A model generated the notes under the pieces. It was not told where the DNA came from, searched no databases, and saw only the letters and a list, made by a program, of their open reading frames with translations. DNA of 64,000 nucleotides from Selaginella moellendorffii. Its lineage: Eukaryota > Streptophyta > Lycopodiopsida > Selaginellales > Selaginellaceae. Of this stretch, positions 9,754-21,053 are shown piece after piece. The stretch's first letter is position 1; each line of letters opens with the position of its first letter. The stretch is from the NCBI RefSeq assembly GCF_000143415.4, contig NW_003314267.1:2939028-3003027 (forward strand). Reading direction: 5' to 3'. The position numbers and the translations under genes were made by a program.

Positions 9754-12700
9754 TCACATTCTGTCTTCCTGGAGCGCCTTTTGAACAAGCTCCTTCTGCT
9801 CACGGCTATGCACACTGCCGAACCCCGTCGCAGTTGCTGCAGAGGGAGGCCTTCCCACGTACTTGAGGTCCTCGAAGCTGCCATGCTCCACGGAAACCAT
9901 GGCAGTTGCCAAGCGAGGAGCCATGTAGGGAAATGCACCCATATTCATCGGCTCCTCTTGGCACCAAACAACGTCCGCATCTACGCACACACCCGAGTTT
10001 GAAAAAGAAGATAAACTGGCTGGCTTACTTGGATATCGCCTGAGTTCTCGTTGGAGGAGGTCGTAAGGAACCGGGCAAAGCTGCTCCACGCGGCAAATGG
10101 CTACGTCTTTGGCACCAACACGCTGCTTTTCCTCGTCCAGCTCATAGTACACCTAGACAAGCACACGCTATAGGCTCACCGTCTGGCCTCGCAAAATTTA
10201 CCTTTCCAGAGCAGAGAACGAGGCGACGAACCCCCGACTCCACTTCAGCATGGTTGTTTTGGTCCTTGATCAGTCGCTTGAATCGGGTGCCTTGCTTATC
10301 AAACCCAGGATGTCCCTCAACATCGTTAAATTCGGACAGACTTGACCGACACGCCTGGTGGCGCAGTAAATTTTTTGGCGCCATGACGACAAGAGGTTTC
10401 CTAAAGTCCCGATGAATCTAAGCGGCGAACAAAAGAGCGAGTGATATAGCTCACGATCATAACACCTAGTGCTTACCTGCCGGCGGAGTACATGGAAGTA
10501 ATTGGCAGGAGTTGTCACGTTCATCACCTGCCAGTTGCATTCTTGAATCTGTTTGCGAAGGGACACCTCCATCTCAGGAATGACGAATGGATTGTCATCG
10601 CTCATCTGCAGTCATGTTTAGCAATCCCAAGATGCATCGAAAGCTTGTATTACGAAACCTGTAGAAATCTTTCCAGCCTCGCACTCGAGTGCTCTGGTCC
10701 CTGCCCGTCATAACCGTGTGGCAGCAGGACGACCAGGCCCGTCTGACGCAACCATTTTGCTTCCCCGCTGCTCAGAAACTGATCGAAGATCACCTGGCAA
10801 CCGTTGGAAAAATCTCCAAACTGGGCCTCCCAACAAACCAACGAGTTTGGGTTCTCCATCGAATACCCAAGCTCAAACCCAAGCACTCCAAACTCCGACA
10901 GTGAGCTGCATGCACCACATGTTATCAGTACCTACGGAAGGTAGAAGTACGAGCCCACCTGTTACTGACTGTAAACATTTCGTCCTCCTGATTCTTCACC
11001 ACATGGTTCAGAGGGCAATACTTTTCGCCAGACTTCTGGTCGTGTACGACAGCATGTCTGTGGCTGAATGTGCCTCTCTCAACGTCCTGACCGCTCAGGC
11101 GGACATGGTTGCCCTCGGCAAGCAGCGTCGCAAAGGCCAAGGCTTCTGCAGTCGCCCAGTCAACACCTTCTCCCGTCTCAATCATCTGCGCACGTTGCTC
11201 GTATACTTTCTTGATCGCTCTGTGTGCCGTGAAAGTTGGAGGTAGCGTGGTGATCGCCTTGCCAAGGTTCTTCAGAATCTCCGGCTTCACACTGGAGTGG
11301 TCATCACATGCGGGTGTGATCACAAATCCACCCTTACCCCGTGTTTCGTAGCCTGGACAGCTGCTCCGGGCCTTTGAATCCTGTCCAATATGCTGCAAGC
11401 CAGTCTTGTGTCTTTGGGATATAGTCTTTGCTGCTCTGAAACTCTTCGTTCAAGATCGCCATCACCTTGTCGTGCACCCTTGCAATGTCCTCCTTTTTCA
11501 GCTGCCCGACTTGGGCCAGCTTCTTCTCGTAGATGTCGAGAGAAGTGGGGTGGCCCTTGATGACCTGCCAGAGTACGCACACACGTCAAGGGACATGTGC
11601 ATGCAAGATACCGCAGACGTACCTGATACATCTTAGGCTGAGTGAAGTTCGGCTCGTCGATCTCGTTGTGACCAAACCGGCGGTAGCAAACGATGTCAAC
11701 GACGACATCCGCCTTGAAGTGGCATCTCCACTCCGCCGCCATCGCACAGGCGTGGACAACGGCCTCCACATCGTCGCCATTGACGTGGAAAATGGGAGCG
11801 TTCAAGGCCTTGGCAACGTCGGTGCAGTAAGGAGAGGAGCGACTGCTCTTGGGGTCGGTGGTGAAGGCCACCTGATTGTTGACGACGATATGAATGGTAC
11901 CGCCAGTTGTGTAGTTGGGAAGGTCGCTCAAGTGCAGCGTCTCGTACACCACACCTTGCCCCGAGAAGCTGCCGTCGCCGTGGAGCAAGACGGCCATGTT
12001 TCTCTTGCGCTCGACGTCTTGCGAGTAGTACTGCTTGGCCCTCGTCTTTCCGATGACAACCGGGTCCACGGCTTCCAGGTGGCTTGGGTTTGCAACGAGC
12101 GAGAGGTGAATCCTCTTACCGCTGCGCGTTGGCCTGTCGTAGGAAGTGCCCAGATGGTACTTGACGTCACCACTCCCGGTGTAGCCACCTTTCTCGACGT
12201 CGGCGGGCCTTATCCCGGCACTAAACTCGCTGAAGATGTGCCTCAGCGGTTTCCTCACCACATTACCCAGCACGTTGAGCCGACCCCTGTGAGGCATGCC
12301 AATGACAATGCTGTCCACGCCCAGGTCGGCGGCCCGGTCGATGAGCTCTTTCATTCCCGGGATGAGCGTCTCGCAACCCTCGAGGCCAAAGCGCTTGGCA
12401 GCAGTCCACTTTTGCGCCAGGAAGTTCTCAAAGCGCGTCCCCCAGATGAGGCGATCCAGGATGATGGCCTGCTTCTCCCGCGAGTAGTTGCTGGGGACGT
12501 GCTGCTCGATCCTCTCCCGCAGCCAGTTACACTTGTCCCTGTCCGGGATGTGCATGTACTCGTAGCCAATGCTCCCGCAGTATGCCTGCTCTAAACGCCT
12601 GAGAATGGCCCTCAGCGTCTGGACAGGGCGATTCTCGGACAAGAAGCCCGACATCCTCCACACCCCGATGAAAAACTCCCGGTCCAGGTCGGCATCCGTG

Positions 12701-13164
12701 AATCCATATAGAGCCGGGTTGAGGTCCTGCGGGGGCACGCGCTGCTCCAGCCCCAGGGGATCCAGCTGCGCTTTGATGTGACCATTCACCTGGTAAGCTC
12801 TCAGCAGCAGCAGCAAGCGCATGCTCTCTTGGATCGTCTGTCCCGACAGGCCGGGACTGGATGCCGCCTTGCCCGTGAAATTCCGGAAGAAGTTGTCCCA
12901 CGACTCGTCCACGCTCCTGGGATCCGCCTCCCACGCGCGCTGGAGCTCTTCCAAGTAGACGCTGCTGGTGCCGTCGAGGAAGTTGTCAGTGAGGCGGGAG
13001 AGAGGGATGGAGCGGGGCGCGGGCGGCTTTTGCATCCACCGCGGGCTCCCACGGAAATGCACCGCGTCTCTTTTGGCTCGAGGCGGTCTAACAATCGTAT
13101 GGAAGGATCCAGTCTCGACGCGCAGCCACGGCAACACAAGCCTGGACGAGACCCTCGCCGCCAT
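9754..13164 (-). CDS. 2-oxoglutarate dehydrogenase E1 component, mitochondrial
   Basis: Thiamine-diphosphate E1 subunit of the 2-oxoglutarate dehydrogenase complex (2-oxoglutarate to succinyl-CoA, TCA cycle). The N-terminus ([15 protein letters not shown]...) is basic and Ser/Arg-rich, like a mitochondrial presequence. Family blocks follow: [154 protein letters not shown] and [14 protein letters not shown]. Total length is about 1000 residues, normal for plant OGDH. The first exon is about 1.5 kb and roughly eight short introns follow. The ATG at 13164 lies only 18 bp after the RRP4 stop codon on the same strand, so the promoter must overlap RRP4 or the two are co-transcribed. Confidence 0.95.
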
Positions 13165-13182
13165 CGCAAGCCCTAAATTATT

Positions 13183-14318
13183 TCATTTGTCATTCTCCCG
13201 CGCAACAAGCCTTTCACCAAAGGCCCGCGCAAGCATGTCCTTGGGCTCAATCCCCCACCCCACGCTCGCCTCGTACGCCGCCACCACCGAGTCTGGAGAC
13301 ACGACGAGCCCCTGCGAGGCCAGCGCTCTCACAGCGTTGCCCACCCGGCAAATCCTCTCCCTGGTTGCCAGCGGAATCGGGATCGCCGGCCCATCCTCCT
13401 GCTGCTGCTGCTGCTGCTGCTGTTCACGCTGTGCAACGCTTGATATCCACACGTAGCCGTTGCACCCAAAGATAACTTCCACCTGGTACTGCCCAAAGCT
13501 GTGAAAGTGCTGGCTCAAGCGCTTGATGAGGTAAGGCTCAACCTTGACAAGCTGGCCCATTTGCAGCTGCCAATCCGGATAGAACGTCAGCCCCAGATTC
13601 GTGCTGCTTGTTTTCTTGCTTACCTTGCCATACTTCAAGCTCCGGGTGTGGAGGTGGATGGAGTCCTGGCTCGCAGATTGCACCTCAGCCTGCATGCATC
13701 GATAAGTCTCCACAAAACAAAACTAGCACATACACTGATGAGGTCACCTTCTACAAACACAGAACGCATATTGAGCTCGTCGGTGGCCGTCCGCCGCCTC
13801 TGCAGGAGATGCGCAATGTAGTATATAGCAGTGCGGAATGCGGATGATTTACCTGGATTCCACCTGGTAAATTCACCGCGGACAGCATGAGATGTGCGTC
13901 CTGCTTGGAGTTGACATCCACCTTCCATCGCTTTTGGGCAAGCTGGAAACAAGTACGAGTCAGCCGATCACCTCTCCAACGGTTCAACCAACCTCGGTGA
14001 CTCGGCCGATGACAACATCTCCAACCCGTGCTTCGTACCTTGTGTCGCCAAGGTTGACAAAGACTACATCGGCTCTCTACAATACAAGAGTGCCCTACCT
14101 GGAACGAAGCGGCTTGACAAACACGAGCTTGTTCACCCGCTCGACAGTGCCGCAAACAGTGGCTACCAGCTCCCCGTCTACAAGCTGCGTTCCGTGCCCT
14201 CTAAAAGAACAAGCATGGCTTCAAGGGTTGCCTGGAAAGAGGCCGCCTCCTTTTACCTCAGGATTCCGTCCTGGTGATCCACCTGGATCACATCTCCAAT
14301 CGCGACCAGCGCCCGCAT
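13183..14318 (-). CDS. RRP4: exosome complex subunit RRP4 (EXOSC2)
   Basis: S1/KH cap subunit of the RNA exosome, which helps thread RNA into the 3'-5' exonuclease core. The model starts at 14318 with MRALVAIGDVIQV, then LRGHGTQLVDGELVATVCG (N-terminal domain), VNKLVFVKPLRSRYEARVGD and VVIGRVTE (start of the S1 domain), KRWKVDVNSKQDAHLMLSA, FVEGDLISAEVQ and SLKYGK, followed by the KH part with FGCNGYVWIS. An eight-residue polyGln run ([13 protein letters not shown], encoded by CAG/CTG triplets near 13400) sits between the KH core and the C-terminal helices. The start faces the RTE1-like start 41 bp away; a telo-box lies between them at 14327. About six exons. Confidence 0.92.
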
Positions 14319-14326
14319 CCTTGTCG

Positions 14327-14334
14327 AAACCCTA
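14327..14334. promoter_or_regulatory. telo-box (AAACCCTA) in the RRP4/RTE1 divergent promoter
   Basis: Perfect AAACCCTA in the 41 bp between the two start codons. Telo-boxes are known promoter elements of plant genes for translation and proliferation. Function here is inferred from position only. Confidence 0.4.
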
Positions 14335-14359
14335 GCCCCGCTTTAGGTCGCGCGCAGGC

Positions 14360-15096
14360 ATGGCCATGGATGCGGTGGCGCTCACCGTGGGCGGCAATGC
14401 GGCGGCGGCGGCGCCGGTGGATGCCGAGCGAGCGCGCTTCCCGCACTGCGTGGTGTGGACGCCATTGCCCATCGTCTCGTGGCTGTCGCCGCTCATCGGC
14501 CACGTAGGGATCTGTCGCGCCGACGGTGTCATCCTCGACTTCGCCGGCCCCTTCTTCGTCAACGTGGACGGCTTCGCCTTCGGCTCGCCCGCAAAGTTCC
14601 TCCGCCTCGACCCCGACCAGGTGCGTAGTGACATGTTGCAGCTAACCGCATGACACTGGTTGCTGCGCAGTGCTGCTTCCCCGCATTCGCCTTGTCGGGG
14701 CACCGCTGCCGGGAGGCGTTCCGGCACTCGCAGCTGGGTACCGCCAGCGACTGGGACGACGCCCTGCGCAGCTGCATGCACAAGTTCCAGCACAAGACGT
14801 ACAACTTCTTCACCTGCAACTGCCACTCGTTCGTCTCCACCTGCCTCAACCGCGCCGCGTACCAGGGCCGCACCGACTGGAACATGATCCACATCGTCGC
14901 CCTGGTGCACTGCCGCGGCCACTGGATCGGCCCCGCCGCGCTCCTCAGGTCGCTCGCGCCTTTCGTCCTCGTCCTCTGCATCGGCCTCCTCACCGCCGGC
15001 TGGCCCTTCCTCGTCGGCTGGGCGCTCATCTCCTCGCTCCTGGCGGCATGGTTCGTGTTCGCCACCTGTTGCGCCCGCGGCGTCGCCGACTGCTAG
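14360..15096 (+). CDS. RTE1: RTE1-like DUF778/TMEM222 membrane protein
   Basis: Two-exon gene (intron at about 14622-14670). The family core is [40 protein letters not shown], then [18 protein letters not shown] and [18 protein letters not shown]. Two hydrophobic C-terminal stretches follow ([19 protein letters not shown] and the next one), consistent with an ER/Golgi membrane protein. In Arabidopsis RTE1 (REVERSION TO ETHYLENE SENSITIVITY 1) promotes ETR1 receptor signalling; the homologue RTH and animal TMEM222 share the domain, so an RTH-type function is equally possible. Starts [12 protein letters not shown]. An ethylene receptor gene begins about 10 kb downstream. SYS1 starts 65 bp after the stop on the same strand. 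Confidence 0.85.
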
Positions 15097-15161
15097 CCCG
15101 AGGCCCGGGCTTTTTTAGGGCTCCCTCCCGGCTTCTCGTGCCTAGGGCGCACCCACACACC

Positions 15162-15735
15162 ATGTTCTATGGCGCAGCGGTGTGGGATCCGTGGCTCATT
15201 GTGTCGCAGATCGTCTGCATCCAGTGCCTGAGCTATGTCAGCCTTGGCGCGCTGCTGTGGGCATTCGTGGGAGTCCAGGTACCGAGGTTTACGCTCCACT
15301 TCTTCTTCGACCACACGCTGCTCTCCTTCTCCTCCGCCACCGGCTGGTGCCTCATCTCGGCCTTCATCCTCAACTCGCTCCTAGTGTAAGTGCCTGCCCC
15401 TCCCCTCCAGATCCACACAAACAAATCTCTCATTCTCCCTTTTAGAGCTGCCTACCTGTTCGTGCTGGTGGAGAGGGCCAAAAAGTGCCTGGATTTCTCG
15501 GCCACTGTCTACATTATTCACTTGGTCTTGAGCTCCATCTACGGGGGATTCCCGCTAACTGTGACGTGGTGGTTGCTCATGGGGACGTGCTTGGCCGTCA
15601 CTGCCCTCCTTGGCGAGTGGCTCTGCCTCAGGCGCGAATTGAGGGACATCCCCATTAGAACGGCGCGTGCAAGTAAGACGGCGCCTCTTGTTGCTTCTCG
15701 TTCCCTAAGCTTTTCTTTTGTCGGCAGCTGTTTAG
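15162..15735 (+). CDS. SYS1: Golgi integral membrane protein SYS1 homologue
   Basis: Three-exon gene for a four-span membrane protein of about 150 residues. It begins MFYGAAVWDPWLIVSQIVCI, the conserved SYS1 N-terminus, and contains FTLHFFFDHTLLSFSSATGW, VERAKKCLDFSATVYIIHL and TALLGEWLCLRRELRDIPI, all family hallmarks. SYS1 recruits the ARL3/ARFRP1 GTPase to the trans-Golgi. The last exon adds only a few codons (TV, stop at 15733-15735) after an intron that begins in RTARA. It lies between RTE1 (65 bp upstream) and a flavoprotein (93 bp downstream) on the same strand. Confidence 0.93.
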
Positions 15736-15828
15736 CAACGAGACGGAAGACCTCCATTCTTTTCCCACCACAACGACAGGCGCGTGTAAACTACTACCTA
15801 GGTAGCCAGAGACACTTCGATTCAGTAG

Positions 15829-17007
15829 ATGGCGGCGGCGATTTGCTCCAGCGGCAGCACAGGCGCCGGGAGTGGCACTTCTCGTGCAGTGGTGTGCGGT
15901 GCGGGCGTTATCGGTACCTGTACCGCTTACTTCCTGGGGAAGAGGGGCGTCAAGGTGACGGTCGTGGACAGCTGTGGCGTGGCTACGGCAGCATCGGGTA
16001 AGGCTGGTGGCTTCCTTGCTCTCGACTGGTGCGATGGTTCTCCGGTCGGGAACCTGGCGCGAGCAAGCTTTGCCCTGCACCGGCAGCTTGCAGACGAGCT
16101 TGGCGGCGAAACAAATTACGGGTACAGAAGGCTGGATGCGCTGAGTGTCACTGTCAAAGAGCCTACAGGGACAACAGGTGCAGGAGCTTCCGCCTCTCTT
16201 CCATCGTGGATCGATGGTGCAATCAGGAAATCCAGTTCCATCGGGAGCCAGGCAACTACAGCTCAGGTCCATCCTCAGCTCTTCACTCGGACCGTCATGT
16301 CCCGTGCCGAGTCTGACTTTGGAGCCGAGTTCCTCAAGGGTACTGTGCGAGAGATCAGAGTCGACCCCGAGACGGCCCAGGTTTCAGGGGTGGTGGTTGA
16401 TGACAAGTTTGTGGAAGCGGAGACGGTGGTGATTGCTCTCGGCCCCTGGTGTGGAAAGCTAAAGCTTGTGACCGACTTAACAAGCATTTCGGGGCTGAAA
16501 GCACACAGTATTATCCTGCAGCCTCGTGAGGGACGGGACATCTCCCCGCACGCTTTGTTCCTCAGTTTCACCTCTAGGGAGGGTGAAACCATGGATCCAG
16601 AAGTGTATCCACGTCCCACCGGGGAAGTCTACGTGTGCGGTATGTCGGAGCATGTGGAACTTCCTCCAGATGCGGACCACGTCGAGCCCAAGGCCGAAGC
16701 GATGGACATGTTGAAGCGAGTTGCTGGGGCCGTGTCGAGTCAGCTGGATGGCTGCCCAGTCAAGGCTCAGCAGGCGTGTTTCCTGCCGCTCTCGGTTGAC
16801 GGTGTTCCTCTCATTGGAAAGCTTCCTCACGCAGCCGGTGTCTACTTGGCAACCGGCCACAGCTGCTGGGGAATCCTGAATGCACCGGCGACCGGTGCAA
16901 GTCTAGCGGAGCTCATTGTCGAAAGCCATTCTACGACAGTGGATCTCAAGCCCTTCGACCCGGCTAGATTTCTCACCGCAGAGAAAGGGAGAAGAAAGTT
17001 TCTTTGA
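15829..17007 (+). CDS. FAD-dependent oxidoreductase, DAO fold, TDA3-like
   Basis: Intronless 392-residue protein. An N-terminal Rossmann FAD-binding motif GAGVIGTCTAYFLGKRG is followed by the flavin-proximal AASGKAGGFLALDWCDGSP, then LGPWCGKL in the middle and a C-terminal YLATGHSCWGILNAPATG block. This pattern matches the D-amino-acid-oxidase superfamily and within it the fungal TDA3/SPAC1F5.03c group with plant homologues. The substrate is not known for this group. There is no clear organelle targeting peptide, although the first 17 residues are small and Ser/Gly-rich. It converges with the uncharacterised gene that ends at 17114. Confidence 0.85.
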   Translation: MAAAICSSGSTGAGSGTSRAVVCGAGVIGTCTAYFLGKRGVKVTVVDSCGVATAASGKAGGFLALDWCDGSPVGNLARASFALHRQLADELGGETNYGYRRLDALSVTVKEPTGTTGAGASASLPSWIDGAIRKSSSIGSQATTAQVHPQLFTRTVMSRAESDFGAEFLKGTVREIRVDPETAQVSGVVVDDKFVEAETVVIALGPWCGKLKLVTDLTSISGLKAHSIILQPREGRDISPHALFLSFTSREGETMDPEVYPRPTGEVYVCGMSEHVELPPDADHVEPKAEAMDMLKRVAGAVSSQLDGCPVKAQQACFLPLSVDGVPLIGKLPHAAGVYLATGHSCWGILNAPATGASLAELIVESHSTTVDLKPFDPARFLTAEKGRRKFL

Positions 17008-17113
17008 TCAGATTACCAGTCTTCCCCACTCCAGCAAGGCCCTCCAGAGTGATGAAGAGCGCCTGCTCTCTGCTAATCCCACTAGATGCGAAAGTGGTGG
17101 GGATGGTATGTAT

Positions 17114-18464
17114 CTAGGCCCACTCACCATGAAACAGTGGTTTTCTAATAACATCCGATTCTATATCCACCATCTTAGCGATGTCTGCGCACAGCTTGGT
17201 GTCGTAATCCTCGGGCTGTAGCTCCACTCCCAGCTCCTTGTCAATGTCATCTGATGCGGGTACGAGGATGAACTCACAGCCTTCGTAATTAAGAAGATCT
17301 GGAGGATGGACCGGCACAAACCTGTAGGACCCCATGAGCGCTTGCAGCTTGGCGGGGTACATTGCTTTTCTCTTGTTACCCAAGCCTGCATTCGGCGGTG
17401 CTCCAGCACTAGGATTCTTTGCCTGAAAGAAACTCAACCTTAGCATCCATCTATCTACCTACGAACTTCGAGTCGAATCTCACTGAGATAATAAAGGAGG
17501 CCTCCTTTTCGAGATTCAATTCCTCCTGCAGAGCAGTGTGTTCCTCCTTGGGTTTGTCCAGCTTGTATATGAGGTGTGTGTGATTCTTGTGCTTTAGAAT
17601 GCAGTAAACGCCTTCCCCTGCCGGACGGGCTCCTGGCTGGACCCGGTGCCCGCGAGTCTTCGTGTCATATTCATCTGGCATCTGGTTTCAGAAGAGAACG
17701 CAATAATGGAAATGTAGCTTACGAGCCGAAAGGCTGTCTTTCATCGCTTGGATGGAAGTCGTGACCAAGTCCACGTAGCTCCACGCCGGACGACCTTTTG
17801 CAGCGGGATCAGGCAAGACCTTCCGTCCTACTATTATCAGTCTCATCAGCAAGCGTGTTGTCAAATCCACCTCCTGCACGAAGTGATCGATCAGGAACCA
17901 TGGATAACATAAAAGATGGTCAGGTCAACACACCTGCATGCCCTGCTCCCCTGGTTTATCATCCTTGATCTCCTCCCGTAGCTCCCCGGCAGACTTCTCA
18001 TCTCCGTTGCCATCCCTGTCACCTTCTTTAGGTGTCCCCTTCACATTAACCGTGCGCTGGATGTCGTCAGCTTCTTTCTTTCCTTCGACAGCGTCCTTGG
18101 ACTCTTCCAGCGTCTCCTTCACATTCTCCGAATGTGGATCTTGCTTCACTTCCAGGCTGTTATCGGCTGCGACTGGGCGGAGAACCATGTAAAGACGCTG
18201 TACCTCTCCGGCTGAGTGTGGATGCTCCACGTCAATCTTCGGGCGGTAAAAGAAGAAAATCTCCCCTATTTCCTGCCAATGTTTCGACGCATGTGTCAAC
18301 ATAAACAAATCGTGGTAACATACCGACACTTCCAAATCACTTCGGTTCTGCAACTTCTCCATGTTGTTTCTTGTCAGGAACAGAAAGAAGAATACTTGCC
18401 CCGGCCCTCGGGACCCTTCACTTGCTAGTATAAGATAGAGACAAGTGTCTTGCGTACGTGTCAT
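17114..18464 (-). CDS. conserved plant protein of unknown function
   Basis: Minus-strand gene of about five exons. The N-terminal part contains EIGEIFFFYRPKIDVEHPHS and EVQRLYMVLRPV, then an acidic Lys/Glu-rich stretch (about residues 90-150), then MRLIIVGRKVLPDPAAKGRP with WSYVDLVTTSIQAMKDSL. The C-terminal half holds TKTRGHRVQPGARPAGEGVY, HTHLIYKLDKP, NKRKAMYPAKLQALMGSYRF and LLNYEGCEFILVPASDDID. I recognise this as a conserved land-plant family but know no name or biochemical role; no catalytic motif is obvious. The ATG at 18464 (MTRTQDTCLYLILASEGSRG) is the most upstream in frame; the ATG at NNMEKLQNRSD is an alternative. The sulfite reductase stop lies 120 bp upstream on the same strand. 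Confidence 0.75.
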
Positions 18465-18584
18465 GCAACCAGAATTTCAAGAAACAACCTTCATTGGAGG
18501 CGGCCCATTTATTTCAGCTGCAGCTTGACACACACCATCAAAACTTTTAGAAATCTCGAAATCTAAAACAACAAGAACCTCTCC

Positions 18585-21022
18585 TCAATCGCTATCGCTG
18601 TCTTGACTTCCATTCAGGTAGTCCAACAAAACTTGACTCGCCAGTTTGTGCACGCTAAGACCCTTCTCATCCGCCTGCTTCTCCAATGCAGCATGGACAT
18701 CAGAGTCCAGAAGAATGCGTGACCTTCCAGTACGAGGTCCTTTGTAAGTTTCGATGTGACTTTTTAGTACATCAAATCCCTGCATCGAAGACATTATTCA
18801 GCAACAATACCAGGCATTTGGATTAACAATACCATTCTCATTGTAAAATCTCCAAAAGACTCTTCAGATGTTCGTCGTGCTTTCCACAGGTAGAAGAGAG
18901 GCTCTAAAACCCTTTCAAAGTCCTGAATCTTTACTTTCTCCATAAAAGTTTGAGCCAACCGTGTCTGGTTTGCCGTGCCTCCGAGCCAAATCTACCATTG
19001 ACATAAACGTGTAAATTGAAAAAGCACCACAGAAAATTACCTGATAACTATTTGCTCCATCTCCGACCAGTCCAAGTTCTGCCATGTATGGCCTCGCACA
19101 ACCATTAGGACACCCGGTGACTCGCACCACCATCGAATCCGCCTCCTTGAGGCCCACCTAAGCAAATAATAGAGAGCAAAGATTTAACACAAGAAACACA
19201 ACAAGACATATCACCTTATCGAACATAGCTCGGATTCTTTTAAGTATGCTCGGTATGCCTCGTTCAGCCTCTGCGATTGCCAACGGGCACAACGGTAGTG
19301 CTGGACATGCCATGGACGTCAAGTTAAGACTATCTATGTGACGAGGGGCCTGCAATGTTTGTCATGAGAAAAGAGCTCACCATAAAAAATCAGCATACCA
19401 GCAGTCCCACTTGAGCAAGTGTCTTTGTAATCCGTGACTTCCAAGAAGGTCGAATGTCACATAGAATCAGATTTTGATTGGGAGTCAAACGCACACTTAG
19501 CTGATATGATTCGATTATCTCTCGGAGCGTTTTCTTGGCATCACCTTTGATTCTTCCGTTGTCTACATGAACACCAAAGAACAGTTTGCCATCTCCCTGA
19601 CAATGTAAACCGTTTAGAAAGGGGGAAAAAACGCAAAGATGGAATACCTGTTCATGCCATCCTAAGTAGCTCTCAAACTTCCAAGGTGGAAGCGTCTGAA
19701 ATGTTTCAAACTGCTTGCCGTAATAGCTCTCTACAACCGAACGGAACTTGTCGATTCCCCAGTCATGAACCAGGTACTTCATCCTTGCCTGGCGTCTATC
19801 GTCGCGGCGGCCATAATCCCTCTGCGTCGCCACAATGGCTTTAACAGCGTGCAAGAGGTCATCTTTGGAGACATATCCCAGAGGTTCGGCCAACCGAGGA
19901 AATGAAGTTTCTATGCGATGTGTCCTGCCCATCCCTCCGCCGACCTTGAAACAAAAACAAGTCAGAACGTTCAGAAGGGTCGAGCTCGAGATAAAACTTA
20001 CATAAATGTTGTAACCTTGAAGCTCGTCAGCCTCATTGACGATGGTGACAACCCCAATGTCGTTGGTGAGAATGTCGACTGAGTTGTCGGAAGGAACCGT
20101 GACGGCAATCTTGAACTTGCGCGGTAAGAACTGGGTGCCATAGATTGGTTCCGGGGAGCCCTCAAAGTTTGTCCCGTGAGAATTGTCATTACGGGCCTGG
20201 GTGACATCAGGTGGCTCAGCAGACATGACCTTCTCACCGTCCACCCAGAGGTCATAGTAAGAACCGGCTTGAGGTGCTAAAAGAGCCGCAAGTTTATCCG
20301 CAGCCTCCACTGCGTAGAGATAGTCCTTCCTGTTCTTGAAGGGTGCCGCCGGGGCCAGCACGTTTCGATTGACATCACCGCATGCGCCTAGCGTGGATCC
20401 CATGTTTTTGATGATGGTGCTCATCACGGTCTTGAGATTGTGCTTGAGCACCCCGTGAAGTTGGAAGGTCTGCCGCGTCGTCAGCCGCAAGGTGCCGGAT
20501 CCAAACTCGTCGGCAAGATCATCCATCACCTTGTAGAGCTGATTGGTGACGATACCCGCAGGCTGCTTGGTCCGGAGCATAAACTGGTACGCCTTTCCGC
20601 TGCGAACGTCCCGATCGGCCTGCTGGTAGCTACCGTGGAACTTGATCAGCTGGACAGCGGATTCATTGATGTTTGGAGCCTCGGTCTCAAGCTCCTCCCG
20701 CAGGGGAAAGCGCAAGAAGTTGCTGTTTTCCTTGATCAACTCCACCTTGCTCCGCTTGGCAGGAAGCGTGGCCGGAGGCCTGGCAGGCTGTGGGATTATT
20801 GTCAGAGGATCCAAGGGCGAGGGAATGTACGCGACTTACCGCGGCCACGGCTTCAGCACGGACGACGATCATCCGCGTTTGCTGCTGCTGCTGCTGCTGT
20901 TGCAAGGAATCCATCCGCCGCAGCAACATCGATGAGCTGGGGATGCTAGCCTTGGCGAGTCTGAGGCCTCCATAGCTGGGGAGAGAGGAGGAGCCGCATT
21001 CTGGTAGCGAGCAAGCCGCCAT
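18585..21022 (-). CDS. SIR: ferredoxin-sulfite reductase, plastid
   Basis: Reduces sulfite to sulfide with six electrons from ferredoxin in plastids. A transit-peptide-like N-terminus ([19 protein letters not shown]..., with eight Gln from a CAG run) is followed by the nitrite/sulfite reductase ferredoxin-like half-domain ([35 protein letters not shown]) and the siroheme/4Fe-4S region. The cluster cysteines are visible in [18 protein letters not shown] and [19 protein letters not shown]. After the usual enzyme end ([14 protein letters not shown]) a C-terminal tail of about 50 residues continues in the last exon (18585-18787), containing [17 protein letters not shown]. Plant SiR carries such a tail and is a DNA-compacting protein of plastid nucleoids. 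Start at 21022; the upstream in-frame TTG is not used. About nine exons. Confidence 0.95.
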
Positions 21023-21053
21023 AGCGATCGTGGGCAATTTTGCTTTGCTCCCA

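Noticed and set aside
11533-12594. 353-residue plus-strand ORF opposite OGDH
   Set aside because: Shadow of the long OGDH first exon; no recognisable motif.
14670-15389. 239-residue plus-strand ORF across RTE1 and SYS1
   Set aside because: Arg/Pro-rich shadow frame; the true frames carry the DUF778 and SYS1 motifs.
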